Shown: positions 34,794 to 46,988, counted from the stretch's first letter. The stretch: DNA of 64,000 nucleotides from Sipunculus nudus (GCA_026874595.1 CM049316.1:65639176-65703175); one strand, 5' to 3'. A program made the numbers and translations. The notes: a model not told the origin generated them from the sequence alone.

Positions 34794-37225
34794 TTAAAGA
34801 AGTCCTGACCGCAGGCGTGACCAAAATTGGGACACACTGTTGGTCAAGTCTTCCTCTGGCCAAACAAGGTAAGTGTGACGTCTCATAATGTCTAAAAGCG
34901 TTTGCGGCACATCATTAGATCGAACGTCCTCGAGCAAAATGACAATAATTTTATCAATTCCCCTTTCCATCATATGTTCCCGATTCATATGCATTTCAAA
35001 TTTACACCAAGCACTTCGAACAAAATGTCGTGACAGCACAATGATCGTTTTGCGACTCGTGGATAGAGCGCGCAAAATGTATTCTTCGATAGGCCATCCA
35101 ACTTCAAAATCCCTGTAATGAACAAAAAGGCGAAATGGGGTCTCTCCGCCTTCCATGTTAGGGATAAGATGACTGATTACCCATTGAATATTCTTCTCGC
35201 TGTAGGCCACGAAGGCATCGTATTGAAAATTTCCTTTTTCTTCGAATAATTCAGCATACAGTTCACGCCGAATTTTCAGACGGAGGCAAAAATATTTCAT
35301 GCCCCATGTGCGACAATAATCACAATATATTATAAATAATAGTGTCAAACAAACGATGACGATGGCAAGTATACTTAATATTAAGTACAACCATTCCATG
35401 TTTAAACACTGACGTTCAAGTTTAGGCAGAATGTCTTTTTGCAGCAGGGAGAAGGGTATATTTTGCCCTTGAAGATTACATGATATATCCGAAAAGTTAG
35501 CCAGGTTACGTCGGTATCGGTACAGCCATCTGAGAAAATATAACGATCTACATGAGCATTCTATCGGGTTGCCCCTCAGGTCCAGTTCAAACCTCTCATC
35601 CGCTGTCCGATTTCTCTTAATTACATTACTCAGCACGGAGAGAACTTGTCTATTTAGGTAGGTTATTATGTTCATTGAAACGTTGAGAAGGCCCAGATTA
35701 CTCAAATAAGTGACACCCTGTGAACTGAGGTCGGTTATTCTGTTGTTTGAAAGGTCAAGAGTTACCAGATTTATCAAACCAGTGATACCGGGAGGAATAT
35801 CAAGTAAATTGTTATTTTTTTAATATCAGGACCCCTAAACGAGGATGGGTTGAAGTGTTGAAAATATTTCGTGATATAGTATAGATATTGTTGTTACTCA
35901 GATCTAAATATTCTATATTATGTAAATAAGGAAATGCTCCTCCGTCCATCGACAAGAGACCCCCAAGATTGTTGTAGGAAAAGTCTATATAAACAATAGC
36001 TGCTGCCAAGTTCTTACCAAAAGCATTCTTTGAGAGATAGCGGCAATCGTTTCTAGAAAAAATCGATATGCAGCCCATTTCCTGGATTGCACAGTTCAAT
36101 GCTTCCGAAAATATACAAAAATTGATTGCGGCCTATACCTATGAATACATTTCTGATAAATCCCTGGTTCCATAAGTACAAATTAAAACTTGGCGGAACC
36201 GATGTGACACCAAATGTATCATAGGCAACTAAACGAGTAAGACTTGTAGGCCAGTAAAACAATGATTGGGTGTAAAGGTTGGCGTTTTGTAATGATAGGT
36301 TGCTGGTGTTCTTATCATGAACCGAATCAATTGCAGATAGTTTAAGAAAAGTATTAGACTGTATGCTGCATATGTTGTATAGAGATACGTGGATTGTACC
36401 TGAAGAACTAAGCATTTTCATATCTTGATGGTAATTTCTTCCTTGCTTGGTGCCGCCAACAGGCAAGGTTTGATAGCTTATGTCGAGAATTTTTAAACGT
36501 TCCAATCCAAATAAAAATGTGTATGTAAACAAATGGTTCATATAAAGGTCGAGTTCCTCTAAATTTGGTGTATATGCACCAAAAGAGCCGCGGATGTAAC
36601 AAATAAAATTTTCACGGAGGAAAAGTTTCCTGAGTGAAGGAGCTTTGATTGATTCAAGGACAGAAATCGTGATGTCTTTTTTAGAACATTCGTTCATCGG
36701 TGTTATACCAGAAAGATTCAATATATTTAGTTTCCCTTTTGGAAGAGAACGCATAAAGTATATCAAAGTGCGATATCTATTCTCCCCTAAAAAAGTCCTG
36801 GACATGTCTAGTTCCACCAAATTTATGAGGGGTGCCATGGCATCAGACATGTTTACTTGCTCTTCATCCAACCCGAGGAAATTGTCACTGAGATCTAATA
36901 ACTGTAACCGCGACAGACCCTGGAATGCTTCTGTATCCAAAACTTTGATTTTCGATTTCCGCAGCTGTAACTTAATTAAATTGAGACATTTGGCAAAAGT
37001 ATTGTTCTTTACCCTGGATATATTGTTTCCAGACAGTATAAATTCTGTGACGTTATCTTGACATAATTTCGGTATCTCGGTCATCCCTAGGTTGCTGCAG
37101 TTAACCCTCATGAATGCGCCAGTACTTGTACAACGACATGGAGCGCACCTTTTGGACTGTACTTTGGAACTAAAAACTATATATGCCAAAAGAATGACAT
37201 ATATAAGTGATAAGGTAAAGCTCAT
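34794..37225 (-). CDS. Toll-like receptor, single coding exon, two apparent one-base frameshifts
   Basis: This is a type I membrane receptor of innate immunity, signalling through TIR-TIR contacts with MyD88-type adaptors. Ignoring the two frame breaks it would be about 809 residues: signal peptide (1-24, MSFTLSLIYVILLAYIVFSS), LRRNT with Cys 27, 30, 32, 43 and 55, many LRRs (LxxLxLSxNN, for example LVTLDLSNNRI), one LRRCT (NPIECSC...ISC, about 552-606), TM (about 611-634, YLILSILAIVIVCLTLLFII) and TIR (about 667-807). TIR box 1 is YDAFVAYS, box 2 HYRDFEVG, box 3 FW. One LRRCT makes it a single-cysteine-cluster TLR. Frame breaks: stop at 36053-36055 beside an A6 run (36057-36062), and stop at 35812-35814 beside a T7 run (35815-35821). 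Removing one base near each restores an LRR-like reading. It is therefore either a young pseudogene or an assembly error; the intact TIR favours the latter. Confidence 0.93.
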
Positions 37226-37330
37226 TTTTGGTCTCTCTTCAAGTTGTTAGGAGATAAATCCTGAGATGCAGGGTATACCTTTCCGTGACTCAAACGTCCT
37301 CCATCCCTAGATCAGCTGAAACAGTTTGCC
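37226..37330 (-). other. Probable TLR 5' UTR with an upstream splice acceptor
   Basis: On the - strand TACTTTATTTGCAG ends at 37331, followed by 105 bases with no ATG competing in a strong context before the TLR start. Many animal TLR genes have an intronless coding region preceded by a non-coding exon, so a 3' splice site here is plausible. The matching donor may be at 38467. Confidence 0.4.
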
Positions 37331-37973
37331 CTGCAAATAAAGTATATTCGTTATCTCCATCTTGAAGGCAATGTGTTTTGACTCATGAAAATATATTTTG
37401 AGAGACAATGTAGCTCATGTAATTACTATGCTCCTTTTACTAAGAAATGAAACGATGCAGTCATGCGGAATGACGGGAAGATCACCTTGATGAACCTCCT
37501 TAATTTAATGTTGAATTATATTAGTTATCAAATCTGCACCAGTAAGCCGCGATGTCTCGGCCTCATATGTTCCATATATGTCGTAATCATTGATGTCAAT
37601 ATCAGGGTGCAATATTTCCTGTTTTCTATCATTTCAATATATGTCATGTGATATATAAATGACATCAATGCGGCAACGGCCTAAGAATCATTTCCTTATT
37701 TATATGAAAATGGTAAGAAAAGACTATTGTTGTTCAGTAATATGGGAGTATTGTAAGTAAAATAAACAGGGATCGTTAGGAAGATGTCAGTGGTTATGAT
37801 TTTGTAGTAAATAGACCGTCTTAAAAGTGAGTTATGATCAGCAAACTTTCATGGCTATGAAGAGCATAGAGGTTGTATAAGCAAAGCGAGCAAAAAAAAA
37901 AAAAACCAATTCCTCTGGATATTAATTATATCGAAAGCAAAAGCAAATGGACAGCTGTAACAGGCATGTAACT

Positions 37974-37976
<3 letters not shown>

Positions 37977-38012
<36 letters not shown>
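37977..38012. repeat. (AT)n microsatellite
   Basis: About 17 uninterrupted AT units in the proposed 5' UTR intron of the TLR gene. Confidence 0.97.
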
Positions 38013-38018
<6 letters not shown>

Positions 38019-38467
38019 CAAAAATACCATTTACATTACACAGTCCAGTAAAAAGAACGTGACGTTCGTTGTAATTGATTATCATTACAAGTTTCTTTTT
38101 ACAATCATTATTACTGTTACAGTTAAATAAAACGAGCCACCTTGGGTTAAAAGCCTTCAATATATCAACTGGCTGGTGACAAGAGCATTATATCTCACTA
38201 CTCTGATAATGGACAAATGAAAATCACATTAATATGTGCTAAAATAACACTGACTAAAATTACAGATATTATACTACACACTGAGTGTACCTCACAACAC
38301 TATTTGAAGTTTATCCGAGCAGAACGTAACGAAAGCAAATATTCTAAAAATCATTAAAATGCAGAAGTTTTGAAATACACGTCCTTTCCTTTCATTCATA
38401 CACCTGCTTATTATGGTTATCATAAACATATAATTTAAATATATTGTAGACATGTATTGGTCCTTAC

Positions 38468-38716
38468 CTAAAGCGTTCAGAGTGAACATCTGATACGGAT
38501 TGTGGAGATGTCTTAAACAGAAACTTCTGGCCGAAGTTCATTATCTGATAAAAAGTGATCGGCTACCAAGGCCTTCCACAGAGGTTTATTGTTATCGTTA
38601 TCTTTCGAAAAACCATGCTTCCTTCTACAAATGATAACCATATAACCGTTGACGTCAGTAATGTCTGATTGTAGGACCGTAGTCACGTTTCCCTGAAACC
38701 CATAAACGTTGTCCAT
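38468..38716 (-). other. Candidate upstream exon of the TLR gene, or separate small ORF
   Basis: On the - strand a 67-codon ORF (38513-38716; MDNVYGFQGNVTTVLQSDIT..., ending LRPEVSV) has balanced composition unlike its AT-rich surroundings. Forty-five bases after its stop a good donor CTTTAG|GTAAGG occurs (38468/38467). It could be a 5' UTR exon (with an upstream ORF) spliced to 37330, or a small unrelated gene. No protein family is recognised. Confidence 0.3.
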
Positions 38717-41700
38717 TGGTGATTATAATACTAATATGTGGAAATAAGTGTTTTTTTTCTCATTGAGATGACGTGACAAAAACACATTACCACGTAGACA
38801 CAGCAGTCAAGTGGCATGTAATATGTCATTCGTGTGAAATGGTCCAAAAATGAAAGTATTTTCCTTTCTTTATCTGGTTTAGTCACTAACTTTTGATCGA
38901 AGTATGGTTTCATGATAGTTTTGAATGAGTGGGTAAATAATTATTCGGTATTCATACTAAAAATATGTGGGCTGAACTAGATTTCCCTACACGGCAGCAG
39001 TCAGTTTTAAGTGAACTCCAAGCACTGTGGCTATTTATCAAGCTACAACTATAATTATTCCTGAGACGTGAAAATTTTCATTTAAATAGAGGAAGAGGTA
39101 GGGTTTGAGAAAGGTATCCATAGTGCATCAGTGTACAATGAGTAAGATAATTAAGCTAGGGCTATAAAAACTAGTTTGAGGAGGAGCCAGGGAAAGATCG
39201 GTATTTCATTATAGAAAACGGCGTCATGAAGGCTTCAGTCGCTGCTTAATCACCCATCTAAAAAATCAAAAGCGAGATTCATCGTAGGTATTTTCAAATT
39301 GTGTGATAAATTAAAGAAAATATTTTAAGAGATTAAAATTTGATAACATATTGTAGACGGACGTAACTTTATAATGATATTGGGTGGCGAGACGATTACT
39401 TTAAATCTTAAAAAAAAACACCCACATTCACATGTCTCTGGTGTTTAGACAAATCTCTTTTGTAAGATAGCTCCCCATTTTTAATTGCAATATGCCAATT
39501 GTATTTGAATATTGTTGGTCTAGAGTTGCGATCCATTTTGGGTCAGCAATCGTGTCAGAGTATGAGCAAAGCATTCTTATTGCGGGTATCTGACCTTCAG
39601 ATAAAAGTAACATGTTAATTTTATATCTTAACATTGCCTGTTCAGTGGCCATTTGAGAATGACACTTGACTAAAGGTTGTGAAAGTTGGCCAATTATGTC
39701 TAAAATTATTTCCAGGTGTTTCCTTTATTTAATGTGGATGTGTTGTCTAAGGAATTTGTGTAACATTTTAATACAACATTGCTGTATAGAAAAGCGAACC
39801 GTCGGTCTGTAATGCTGGCCAAAAAAAGCCACTATTTGACGCAATTTTAAATTAAGCATGCGAACGTAAAATAAATTGAAGAAACAGGACACAACACAAT
39901 GGAGTGTTATGCACCAACACATGGAGTAAAACATGAAAAAAAGTTGCATTGTTTTCGCATATTGTCTACATAACTGCTATGCACAGTGAACGACAGTGTA
40001 TTACCAAAAAAAAAAACACGGAGCCTGCACAATAACCATATTCATAATGGCAGAAAAGACCATTTTATGTAAATCTTATAAATATGTTACCTTTGTTATC
40101 TATTTGGGACATTTAAATGATTTGTCTGTTATATTTTATGCATGAGCACATTAAGTTATGTTGATGCAGGAAGTCATGCAGGAACATATCGCGTTTTTTT
40201 TTTAAGACGAGCATCAGTCAAATACTGCGGATTGTCTTTTAGTAACGATAATTACCGTTTTGTCCATTTTTAAGTGCAATAGTATCTCTTCCTAAAATGG
40301 AATAATCAAATGAACATGAACATTCTTTACATTATATATTCGTATATGTAACAATCTAGTCCTGTTACTATAATCATGCTTTGACCCGCAAAAACCCGCA
40401 CTTATATATCATGTAGCGTCCCACAATTTTTTTGCCAGCAAATCATTAAATGGTAAGCGTGCGTGGTCACCCAGCGCAAAGGTGTAATGTTCAGTTTTAC
40501 ATCATTATTATTATTAGTCATTTAGATCTCTATGGCATTCATATAGATCTATATGAATGCCACTATCATCCACGATGAGAGTTATTTGAGGAAGTTAACT
40601 CGTCATCGAATGATAGAATGATGCCCTAAAGCCCCTTTTAGACTGGAGATATTTAAACCTTCTACTTATGGTAGATGAAATTTACATTATCCCTTATAAT
40701 TGAAAAGGTAATACAATCCTAAATGTCAGGTTTGTAAGAATGATACTGATACTAACGGTAGTTCCATCCCTACTTAGACGCATCTGCACATCTGAAGCCA
40801 CTTCTGAGGTGCTGTCTGAAGGTCTGATTTTTCATAAAACATTAATTCCTGTGTTTCCGATTAGACTTCCTTACATTTATTGCTTAATTAAAGCACTTAC
40901 TGAAGATGCATTTTCAGGCAACGCATATGTACCTTACTGCAGCAAGTTTTATTTTATTAACAGATGTTATTTGTGTAAAATACAGTAAAATTGCTCCTTA
41001 CAAGCATTTGCTATTAGGACCTGCGGATCACGTTTGCTGGTCCTTCAGGTGGTCGCGAACGCGATATTTCATTGTATATACATAATGCAATTCCGTCGTT
41101 CTGATTTCGGCTTGTCAGATAATACTTCATATAATATTTTGTTATGTACTAATTTTTATATATTTGTGAGAAAATGAAATTGGTTAATCAATATTTGCAA
41201 GTGATAGCAATATTTGTTTTATGGTTAATAATTTTTCAATTTGTCTGGAAAGAGAACAGTTTGCAAAGCGCGTGGAATGGTTGTAGTTCATCTATTCTTC
41301 GGAAATCGTCTCCAATGAAATTATTCTATTTATCTCACCGCCACTCAATTAGTAGATCACACCTCTTTTGTGACAATGTTTTTTATTCTCGAAGTGTTTG
41401 GTTTGTTGTTCCACAATTGTAAACAGATACAGAGAAGTTAATCATTTGGACTGTCGGAAAATAGTTTTTAGAAGTTGTAAGCAAGAAGTTTCCAAGAAGA
41501 AGTTCCTTTTCTGTTATATAGGTGAAAAGATAGCGGTAAGTACCATACTATAAAACATGTAATATCAGTGGGTTTATCAATGGACTGTAAATAAAACTGA
41601 TGAAATATAGGTTATTGAGTCATGGCGATCAGTGGATGGGTTCTAATTTTGACACCGGGACCTTAAATGGACTGTAACTTTGCATCCGAGATGAAAGGAG

Positions 41701-42219
41701 AACTAAAACGTCTAAAAATAACTTAAATATCAAATGACATAAATAGCAAAGACTTGTTTATCTTCTCAGTTTTAAATCTATATCGATTTTTAAAGTAGGT
41801 CCGTTAAATGTATACAATAAAATATTTTCTAAATCGCATCTCCTATCAAAGTCTATAACTTTTAGGCGTTATCTATCGATATTTCCCCAACCAAAATTCA
41901 GCAGTTTTGCAGTATATTTGAAGCAGTTTTTCAGTAGATAGCCGGAGCAGTGTATTCAGCAGGTCTGCAGCAGGTATTCAGCACATTTACAGCATATGCT
42001 CTTTATGTGCTCCAAGACCTATGGATTATATGCAGCAAGTCTGCTCAACTCTTACCATGTATAATGCTGTATTGCGCAGCAGATTTTGAACAGCGATGGA
42101 ATCCATGGTAATATATGGTTCTAATTCGAACTTCTCACTATCAAAATAAGATCTGATACCGCTAAACAGGTTGGATAACCAGTTTAAACATATTATCGAG
42201 GACCTGGCTTACACACATA
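38717..42219. other. Unassigned intergenic region
   Basis: No gene is recognised. The frame at 41174-41422 (82 aa) begins with a hydrophobic MKLVNQYLQVIAIFVLWLII segment that could be a signal anchor, but nothing else supports it. Frames at 39428-39652, 39725-39949 and 40740-40988 are unremarkable. A 30-bp perfect palindrome lies at 40533-40562. Confidence 0.45.
40533..40562. repeat. Perfect 30-bp palindrome
   Basis: TGGCATTCATATAGA is followed directly by its reverse complement, with no spacer (centre AGATCT). Confidence 0.95.
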
Positions 42220-42489
42220 CACTTTTCTAACCATTTCACAAAGCTCTCAATAGATGGCGCTGTCACACACACAAAAACAAATTTCAAGCAAAACGTTCTT
42301 TCTAGGAACTTGAAAGAAACTTCCCCAGCATAGTTTTCCCCAGCCTTTTTAATGCACTTTTCTAACCATTTCACAAAGCTCTCAATAGATGGCGCTGTCA
42401 CACACACAAAAACAAATTTCAAGCAAAACGTTATTTCTAAGAACTTGAAAGAAACTTCCCCAGCATAGATTTCCCCAGCCTTTTTAATG
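42220..42489. repeat. 135-bp tandem duplication (two copies)
   Basis: The block starting CACTTTTCTAACCATTTCAC and ending CCCCAGCCTTTTTAATG occurs at 42220-42354 and 42355-42489 with only a few substitutions. The period is 45 codons, and one - strand frame stays open across most of both copies (repeating TAPSIESFVKWLEKC). Coding is possible but not shown; the motif ATAGATGGCGCTGTCA occurs in each copy. Confidence 0.9.
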
Positions 42490-42647
42490 CTTTAATAATG
42501 CCTTAACAGCTTTTCGTATGCGAGGACCGGCAAGTCCTCACAGGAAAAAAAACCTCGCGCGTTTGGTGAGCCGTCAATATCGTGCCCTTTAAAGTTCGGT
42601 TATACAAACACACACTCACAACACACACACAACGCACTCTCTCAAAC

Positions 42648-42824
42648 ATTATGTCTGGACAGCTGAGTGGTAAAACGCTCGGCCCTCTCCGCTGGCGACC
42701 CGGGTTCGATTCCCTGTGTGGCTATGAGAGTCGGTTGCCAGTCGGTGGCCAGTCCCAAATCGGTGGTTTTCTCCGGGTCCTCCGGTTTCCTTTACCAACT
42801 ACCAATGCCCATCATCCGAGCCTG

Positions 42825-42830
<6 letters not shown>
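42648..42830 (+). repeat. tRNA-derived SINE with Meta-type central domain
   Basis: A pol III box A (GCTGAGTGGTAAAACGC, about 42662-42677) and box B (GGGTTCGATTCCC, 42702-42714) lie at tRNA-like spacing. They are followed by GGTGGTTTTCTCCGGGTCCT and CCGGTTTCC (42762-42790), a central domain shared by many invertebrate SINEs. The same block is at 61821. The element runs into an (AT)n tail at 42830. It is not a functional tRNA gene: the 3' acceptor half does not pair. Confidence 0.8.
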
Positions 42831-42859
<29 letters not shown>

Positions 42860-42897
42860 AAAAATATATATATATATATACAAATATATATATATAT
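42830..42897. repeat. Interrupted (AT)n microsatellite at the SINE tail
   Basis: Three AT runs separated by ACAAAA and ACAA. Confidence 0.95.
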
Positions 42898-43784
42898 ACA
42901 AAAAAAACAACAAAGGCGAATGTGGTTCTTTATCATTACAAATTAAGTCATAGGTTGTTTCAAAAGTATTATTTTTTGTGGTTCAAGGTCTTAATGGAAC
43001 TGACAAGTTACTCAGTGCCAAACCAGATGGCGCTGAACACTAATGGTCAGATTTGCCCGACAACCAGAGAGATCGAAACCTTACGCGGTGGTTGTATACT
43101 GTGGTCGTTCTACATCTCATTGTCGGGCATTATTGATATGACTAAAAGCATATTAAAAGCATGAGACTGAAAATTATAATTCCCCAGAAATATTAATGAA
43201 ATGAAACACAGAAGGGGATTAAATCAACATCAGTTGACACTGTGACCAAAATCACCTTAACACTGAAACTTACAAAGCACTTGTTTATTTCTGGTGCCTC
43301 GATACACCTGTATACACTTACAAATAAGGTCAAGGTCTTCTGGTGACCAAATCCTAATGTGCTGGACTTCAATAATATTTGATAAAATATCAGGGATAAT
43401 GCTATATAATCTAATTGAGGTGCTGAATTACAAAATAGTTTTGTCCATTCTTTAGTTTTTTTTACGTCAAGTTTAAGCAACAGAATATTTGAAAGTTGGT
43501 ACGGAATAAGTTTTTGATTATTTCATAATTCCTAGATCCTTCACAAAACGAGTTAGTTTTACTTATTTTATATTTTTTTTTATAATTCCAACGCTTTATC
43601 AGTGTTTGAATAATACGTTTAAATGTTAGTATCTAAGCGGTTGTATATTAATAAACACAATTGCAAAAGAAAAAACACTATATGTATTTAACCATGCATG
43701 TGTTCGTCATATACGTAAACTGAATATGCAAAATACTTAAAATCAAGGTGTGTTATTCTAAAGTTAGTTTGGCAGTTACACCCT

Positions 43785-44042
43785 CAGAGGGCCATGCCCC
43801 CCCCCCCCCCCAGTATCCATTACTCCCCGTCCTCCCGAAATTTTTATTAAGTTTAATAATGACAACATTCTGTAAAACACAATCATACAAAACCTGTCAC
43901 TGGTATCACAGAGATTTTGGATTATTTTTAATATAAAGCATTGCACATGCAATAATTAACGTATTGTTTATTGATAATTCTACATTTCATTAGGTTTGGT
44001 TTAATCCAGCAAATATGATATTTTTAACTGATATTTCTAATT

Positions 44043-44102
<60 letters not shown>

Positions 44103-44176
44103 TATATAATATGCTTCAGTTGTCTTTGCCAAATATTTCGGCCTCGTCCCCTCCCTCAATCCTGGCTACGCCCCTG
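43785..44176. mobile_element. hAT-like MITE, decayed copy with internal (AT)n
   Basis: Aligns with 48214-48581: shared ACTCCCCGTCCTCCC, then ATTTCATTAGGTTTG (ATTTCATCAGGTTTG in the other copy), then GCAAATATGATATTTTT, an (AT)n array, and near the right end CTTTGCCA followed by CCCTCCCTCAA. The right end, reverse-complemented, is CAGGGGCGTAGCCAGGATTG. The left end is eroded (CAGAGGGCCATG, then a C-run), so no target duplication is visible. Confidence 0.7.
44045..44093. repeat. (AT)n microsatellite inside the hAT-like MITE
   Basis: About 24 AT units at the position equivalent to the array at 48461. Confidence 0.97.
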
Positions 44177-45206
44177 CTTTCTCAATTAAATATAAATAGT
44201 ATATTTTTTTAAATTATAAGGTTTTAGAAATCACTTCCTGACCTCATCCAAATGTTGAAGAGAGTGTCACTTGTTACCAAAACAATTTTCAAGACAGGTG
44301 TTAAATGTATAGTGCAAAACCATACGCTTAATAAAAAGGGTATCGATTTATTGCGACTTGTTGTATCATTATATATCTAACCTGTCCTGCGATCTCGTAA
44401 AACACCATGCTACAGAGAATATTAGCCTGGCCAAGAGTGTACTTTGACCTCAAAACGTAAAGGTCATGCGAAGTGAAATTGACATCTCTGTGTCAGCTTT
44501 CACGACTTGACTGATTAAAACCAGCTGTGACACTGAAACGTACAAGGTCTTGTCAGATTTCACCTTTCTGCACCTGTTTGTACTCAGTAAAAGGCGACCA
44601 TAGCTTGGGCCTATCCACAGAATGTTTATTTATTTTAATAGAGGATATTAGATTCAATTGGAAATTGACCTAAATGTTTATCTTTTTATAGCCATATAAC
44701 TCTGAATGAAATGAAACCAAACTATCCACATTGAACGAACCATTTAACTTACGTGCGTATTCTTAATTTTTACAAAAGCTTATCGGTTTAGCCCCTGCAG
44801 TACAACCCGTTGTTCCTGAAAGCAAGTCTTTACAATCCCTATATCTAAAATCATTTCTATATTATATTTTAACATTTTAATTGAAAAAAATTAACAGAAA
44901 GCCATTTTAATCACCCAGTAATAGCAAGTCACTTGTTCTCGGGCTTATATTAATCTACATGACAATGTCTCAAGAGCGTTCTTTTTGACAATTTCTCGAT
45001 CATGTCATTATCTACGTTAAAACAGAAATATAAATTTTGCTTCCATAAATGAATTTTAAATTTCATCTGGAAAGACACACGATAAAAAAAAAAAAATACA
45101 CTTGAGAAGAATTCAAATTTTATTTTTAATCTAGAAAGAAATTAAAAAAAAAAACACTTGAGAAAAAAAATATGTATACCAACAGCACGAAGACAGTACA
45201 CGGTTC
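44177..45206. other. Unassigned intergenic region
   Basis: AT-rich. No gene, inverted repeat or SINE is seen. Confidence 0.6.
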
Positions 45207-45250
45207 AGGGGCGGATCCAGGATTTTTCAACAGGGGGGGGGGGGGGCTAG
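45207..45250 (+). repeat. Fragment of a CAGGGGCGGATCCAGG-type transposon end, with G-run
   Basis: CAGGGGCGGATCCAGGATTT is followed by a G-run of about 15. Related ends are at 46930-46988 (opposite orientation, CTGGATCCGCCACTG) and 47839 (CAGGGGCGGATTCAAGAG). The CAG(G/T)GGCGGATCCAG start is hAT-like. No matching target duplication joins the 45207 and 46988 ends, so they are probably independent relics. Confidence 0.5.
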
Positions 45251-45290
45251 AATCAGAAACTGGTTTTAATTTGATACAGATAAAGTACAA

Positions 45291-45296
<6 letters not shown>

Positions 45297-45353
<57 letters not shown>
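45297..45353. repeat. (AT)n microsatellite
   Basis: About 28 uninterrupted AT units. Confidence 0.98.
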
Positions 45354-45354
<1 letters not shown>

Positions 45355-45844
45355 TATTAAGAAGTGTAAAAACATGGGCAATGTTTGGAAGAAACGTAAA
45401 TGTAGACTCAAAAGTAAAAATTTTCATATTATGATTATTGGTAATTTTATTTGAAAATATATTTCGGAAGTACTTGCAAACTCGCTCATCCGTTGTATAC
45501 TCCTGTACAATGCTTGACAGGCAGGAAATACTAAATAAATTACAAAAAGCATAACAGCTTAATAATTTGGCGCAATTTATAATAAAGAAGCAACATTTCT
45601 TGATTAAGATAACCTCCAGTATGTGTTATAAATGCAGGCTTGATGGAATATATTAATCTGTGAAAACACGCATGCATGTATATAACTTTTACAGCTGCTC
45701 TTTATTTGGGTAAAATTACACAAATACCAGTGCATACACATGAACAAAAAAATCTCATCGTGATCCTTATGTGTGAAAAGACTTTTTTTTTTTTGCAAAT
45801 TTGCATATAACTTCAAAGTATTCGCATATTTTGAGAATTTGGTT

Positions 45845-45862
45845 GGGGGGCGGGGGGGAGGG
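45845..45862 (+). other. Predicted G-quadruplex
   Basis: GGGGGGCGGGGGGGAGGG: G-tracts with one-base loops, where the long middle tract can supply two of the four runs. Confidence 0.5.
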
Positions 45863-46929
45863 AAGCAGCTATATACCCAACCCCATAGCCTATATATGCG
45901 CTATCAATTATCATTTGTGATCATATCAAAGCAGTGGAAAATTAGAACCGAGCACATGCACGCAAGGACGCATCTATAAGCATTCCTCTATTATATCAAA
46001 ACCAAGTTTACCGATTCATAAAATAAATGCATTCAAAAGTAATTAGCAACATTGAATTATGTAAATATTAATGTGAGGCAAACCGATACCCCATTATAAT
46101 TAGTTAAATACTCGAACTACAGCTGATTCAAAGTTGATTTTACTCATTCGAGATTATTTTGAATAACCAGTAGCTTTAATTACTCTTCCCTGTGTGCGGC
46201 TGCTATATAAAAGAGCTTATCAGCTTACGGTAAATTTGATCTCTGGCATGTACGTCTTGATGTATTATAAAGCATTTGCTATCTAGTATATATTTATGCA
46301 CCATTGATAACGGCATTGCTGATCGATAAGAAATATTCATAAATTAATGCTGTGGGTATAATATTTAATTTTCCTGTCACATTTTGAAAAGTTGTTCTTT
46401 TCACCATATACGTCTAACAAAGTGTTCGACTACGAAAATTCAAACGGATATATACAGCCCAATCTTAGTCATTAATCATTTAAATGTTATTAATGACGAG
46501 CCAGCACGTTTTCAGATTTTAATTCTGCAATCACAAAAAAGACCATGCATATACATACACTGTTTACTGTGTTGTTTACTATGTATGTATTTCCCAAAAC
46601 AAGCCAATTGAAAAAATGTCGTTCAAGATTTCGAAGCCTTAAGAAGCTGCAACATTCTACGTGAACTGCGTAGAATTAATTTGGATAGAAATGTTAATGT
46701 CTGCATCCATTGTGGGTATTCCAATTTATTCTATTAAAATATAAATAGATATGGGCATTGCACAGACACACGCTTTTAGTTCCTTTTTTCCCCCAGTTTT
46801 TTGTTGTTGTTGAATTGGTCTTTTGTTTAATGCTATATGGTAATTATAAATAAAATAATGCAAATGACATAAGGACATAACGCATAGATAAACATATTTC
46901 TCTGATAAAGAGGCCTATAACACTGGTTT

Positions 46930-46988
46930 ACGAGGGGGGGGGGGGGGCTTCAGCCCCCAAAGCTCCCCCTCTGGATCCGCCACTGCAG
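46930..46988 (-). repeat. Fragment of the same GGCGGATCCAG-type transposon end
   Basis: A G-run of about 15, then CTCCCCCTCTGGATCCGCCA and CTG. Reverse-complemented it begins CAGTGGCGGATCCAGAGGGG. Confidence 0.5.

Noticed and set aside
34888-35118. + strand 76-codon frame, and 36645-37061 with 138 codons
   Set aside because: Both are antisense shadows of the Toll-like receptor.
35090-35130. TIR box 2 reads RDFEVG rather than RDxxPG
   Set aside because: Val in place of Pro is usual in protostome Toll proteins, so it is not evidence of loss of function.
42660-42714. tRNA gene
   Set aside because: Boxes A and B are present, but the acceptor stem does not pair and SINE body sequence follows.
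45207-46988. One 1.8-kb hAT element bounded by two GGCGGATCCAG ends
   Set aside because: The ends are in inverted orientation, but no 8-bp duplication matches (ACACGGTT against CAGTTGAG) and no transposase lies between, so two independent fragments are more likely.
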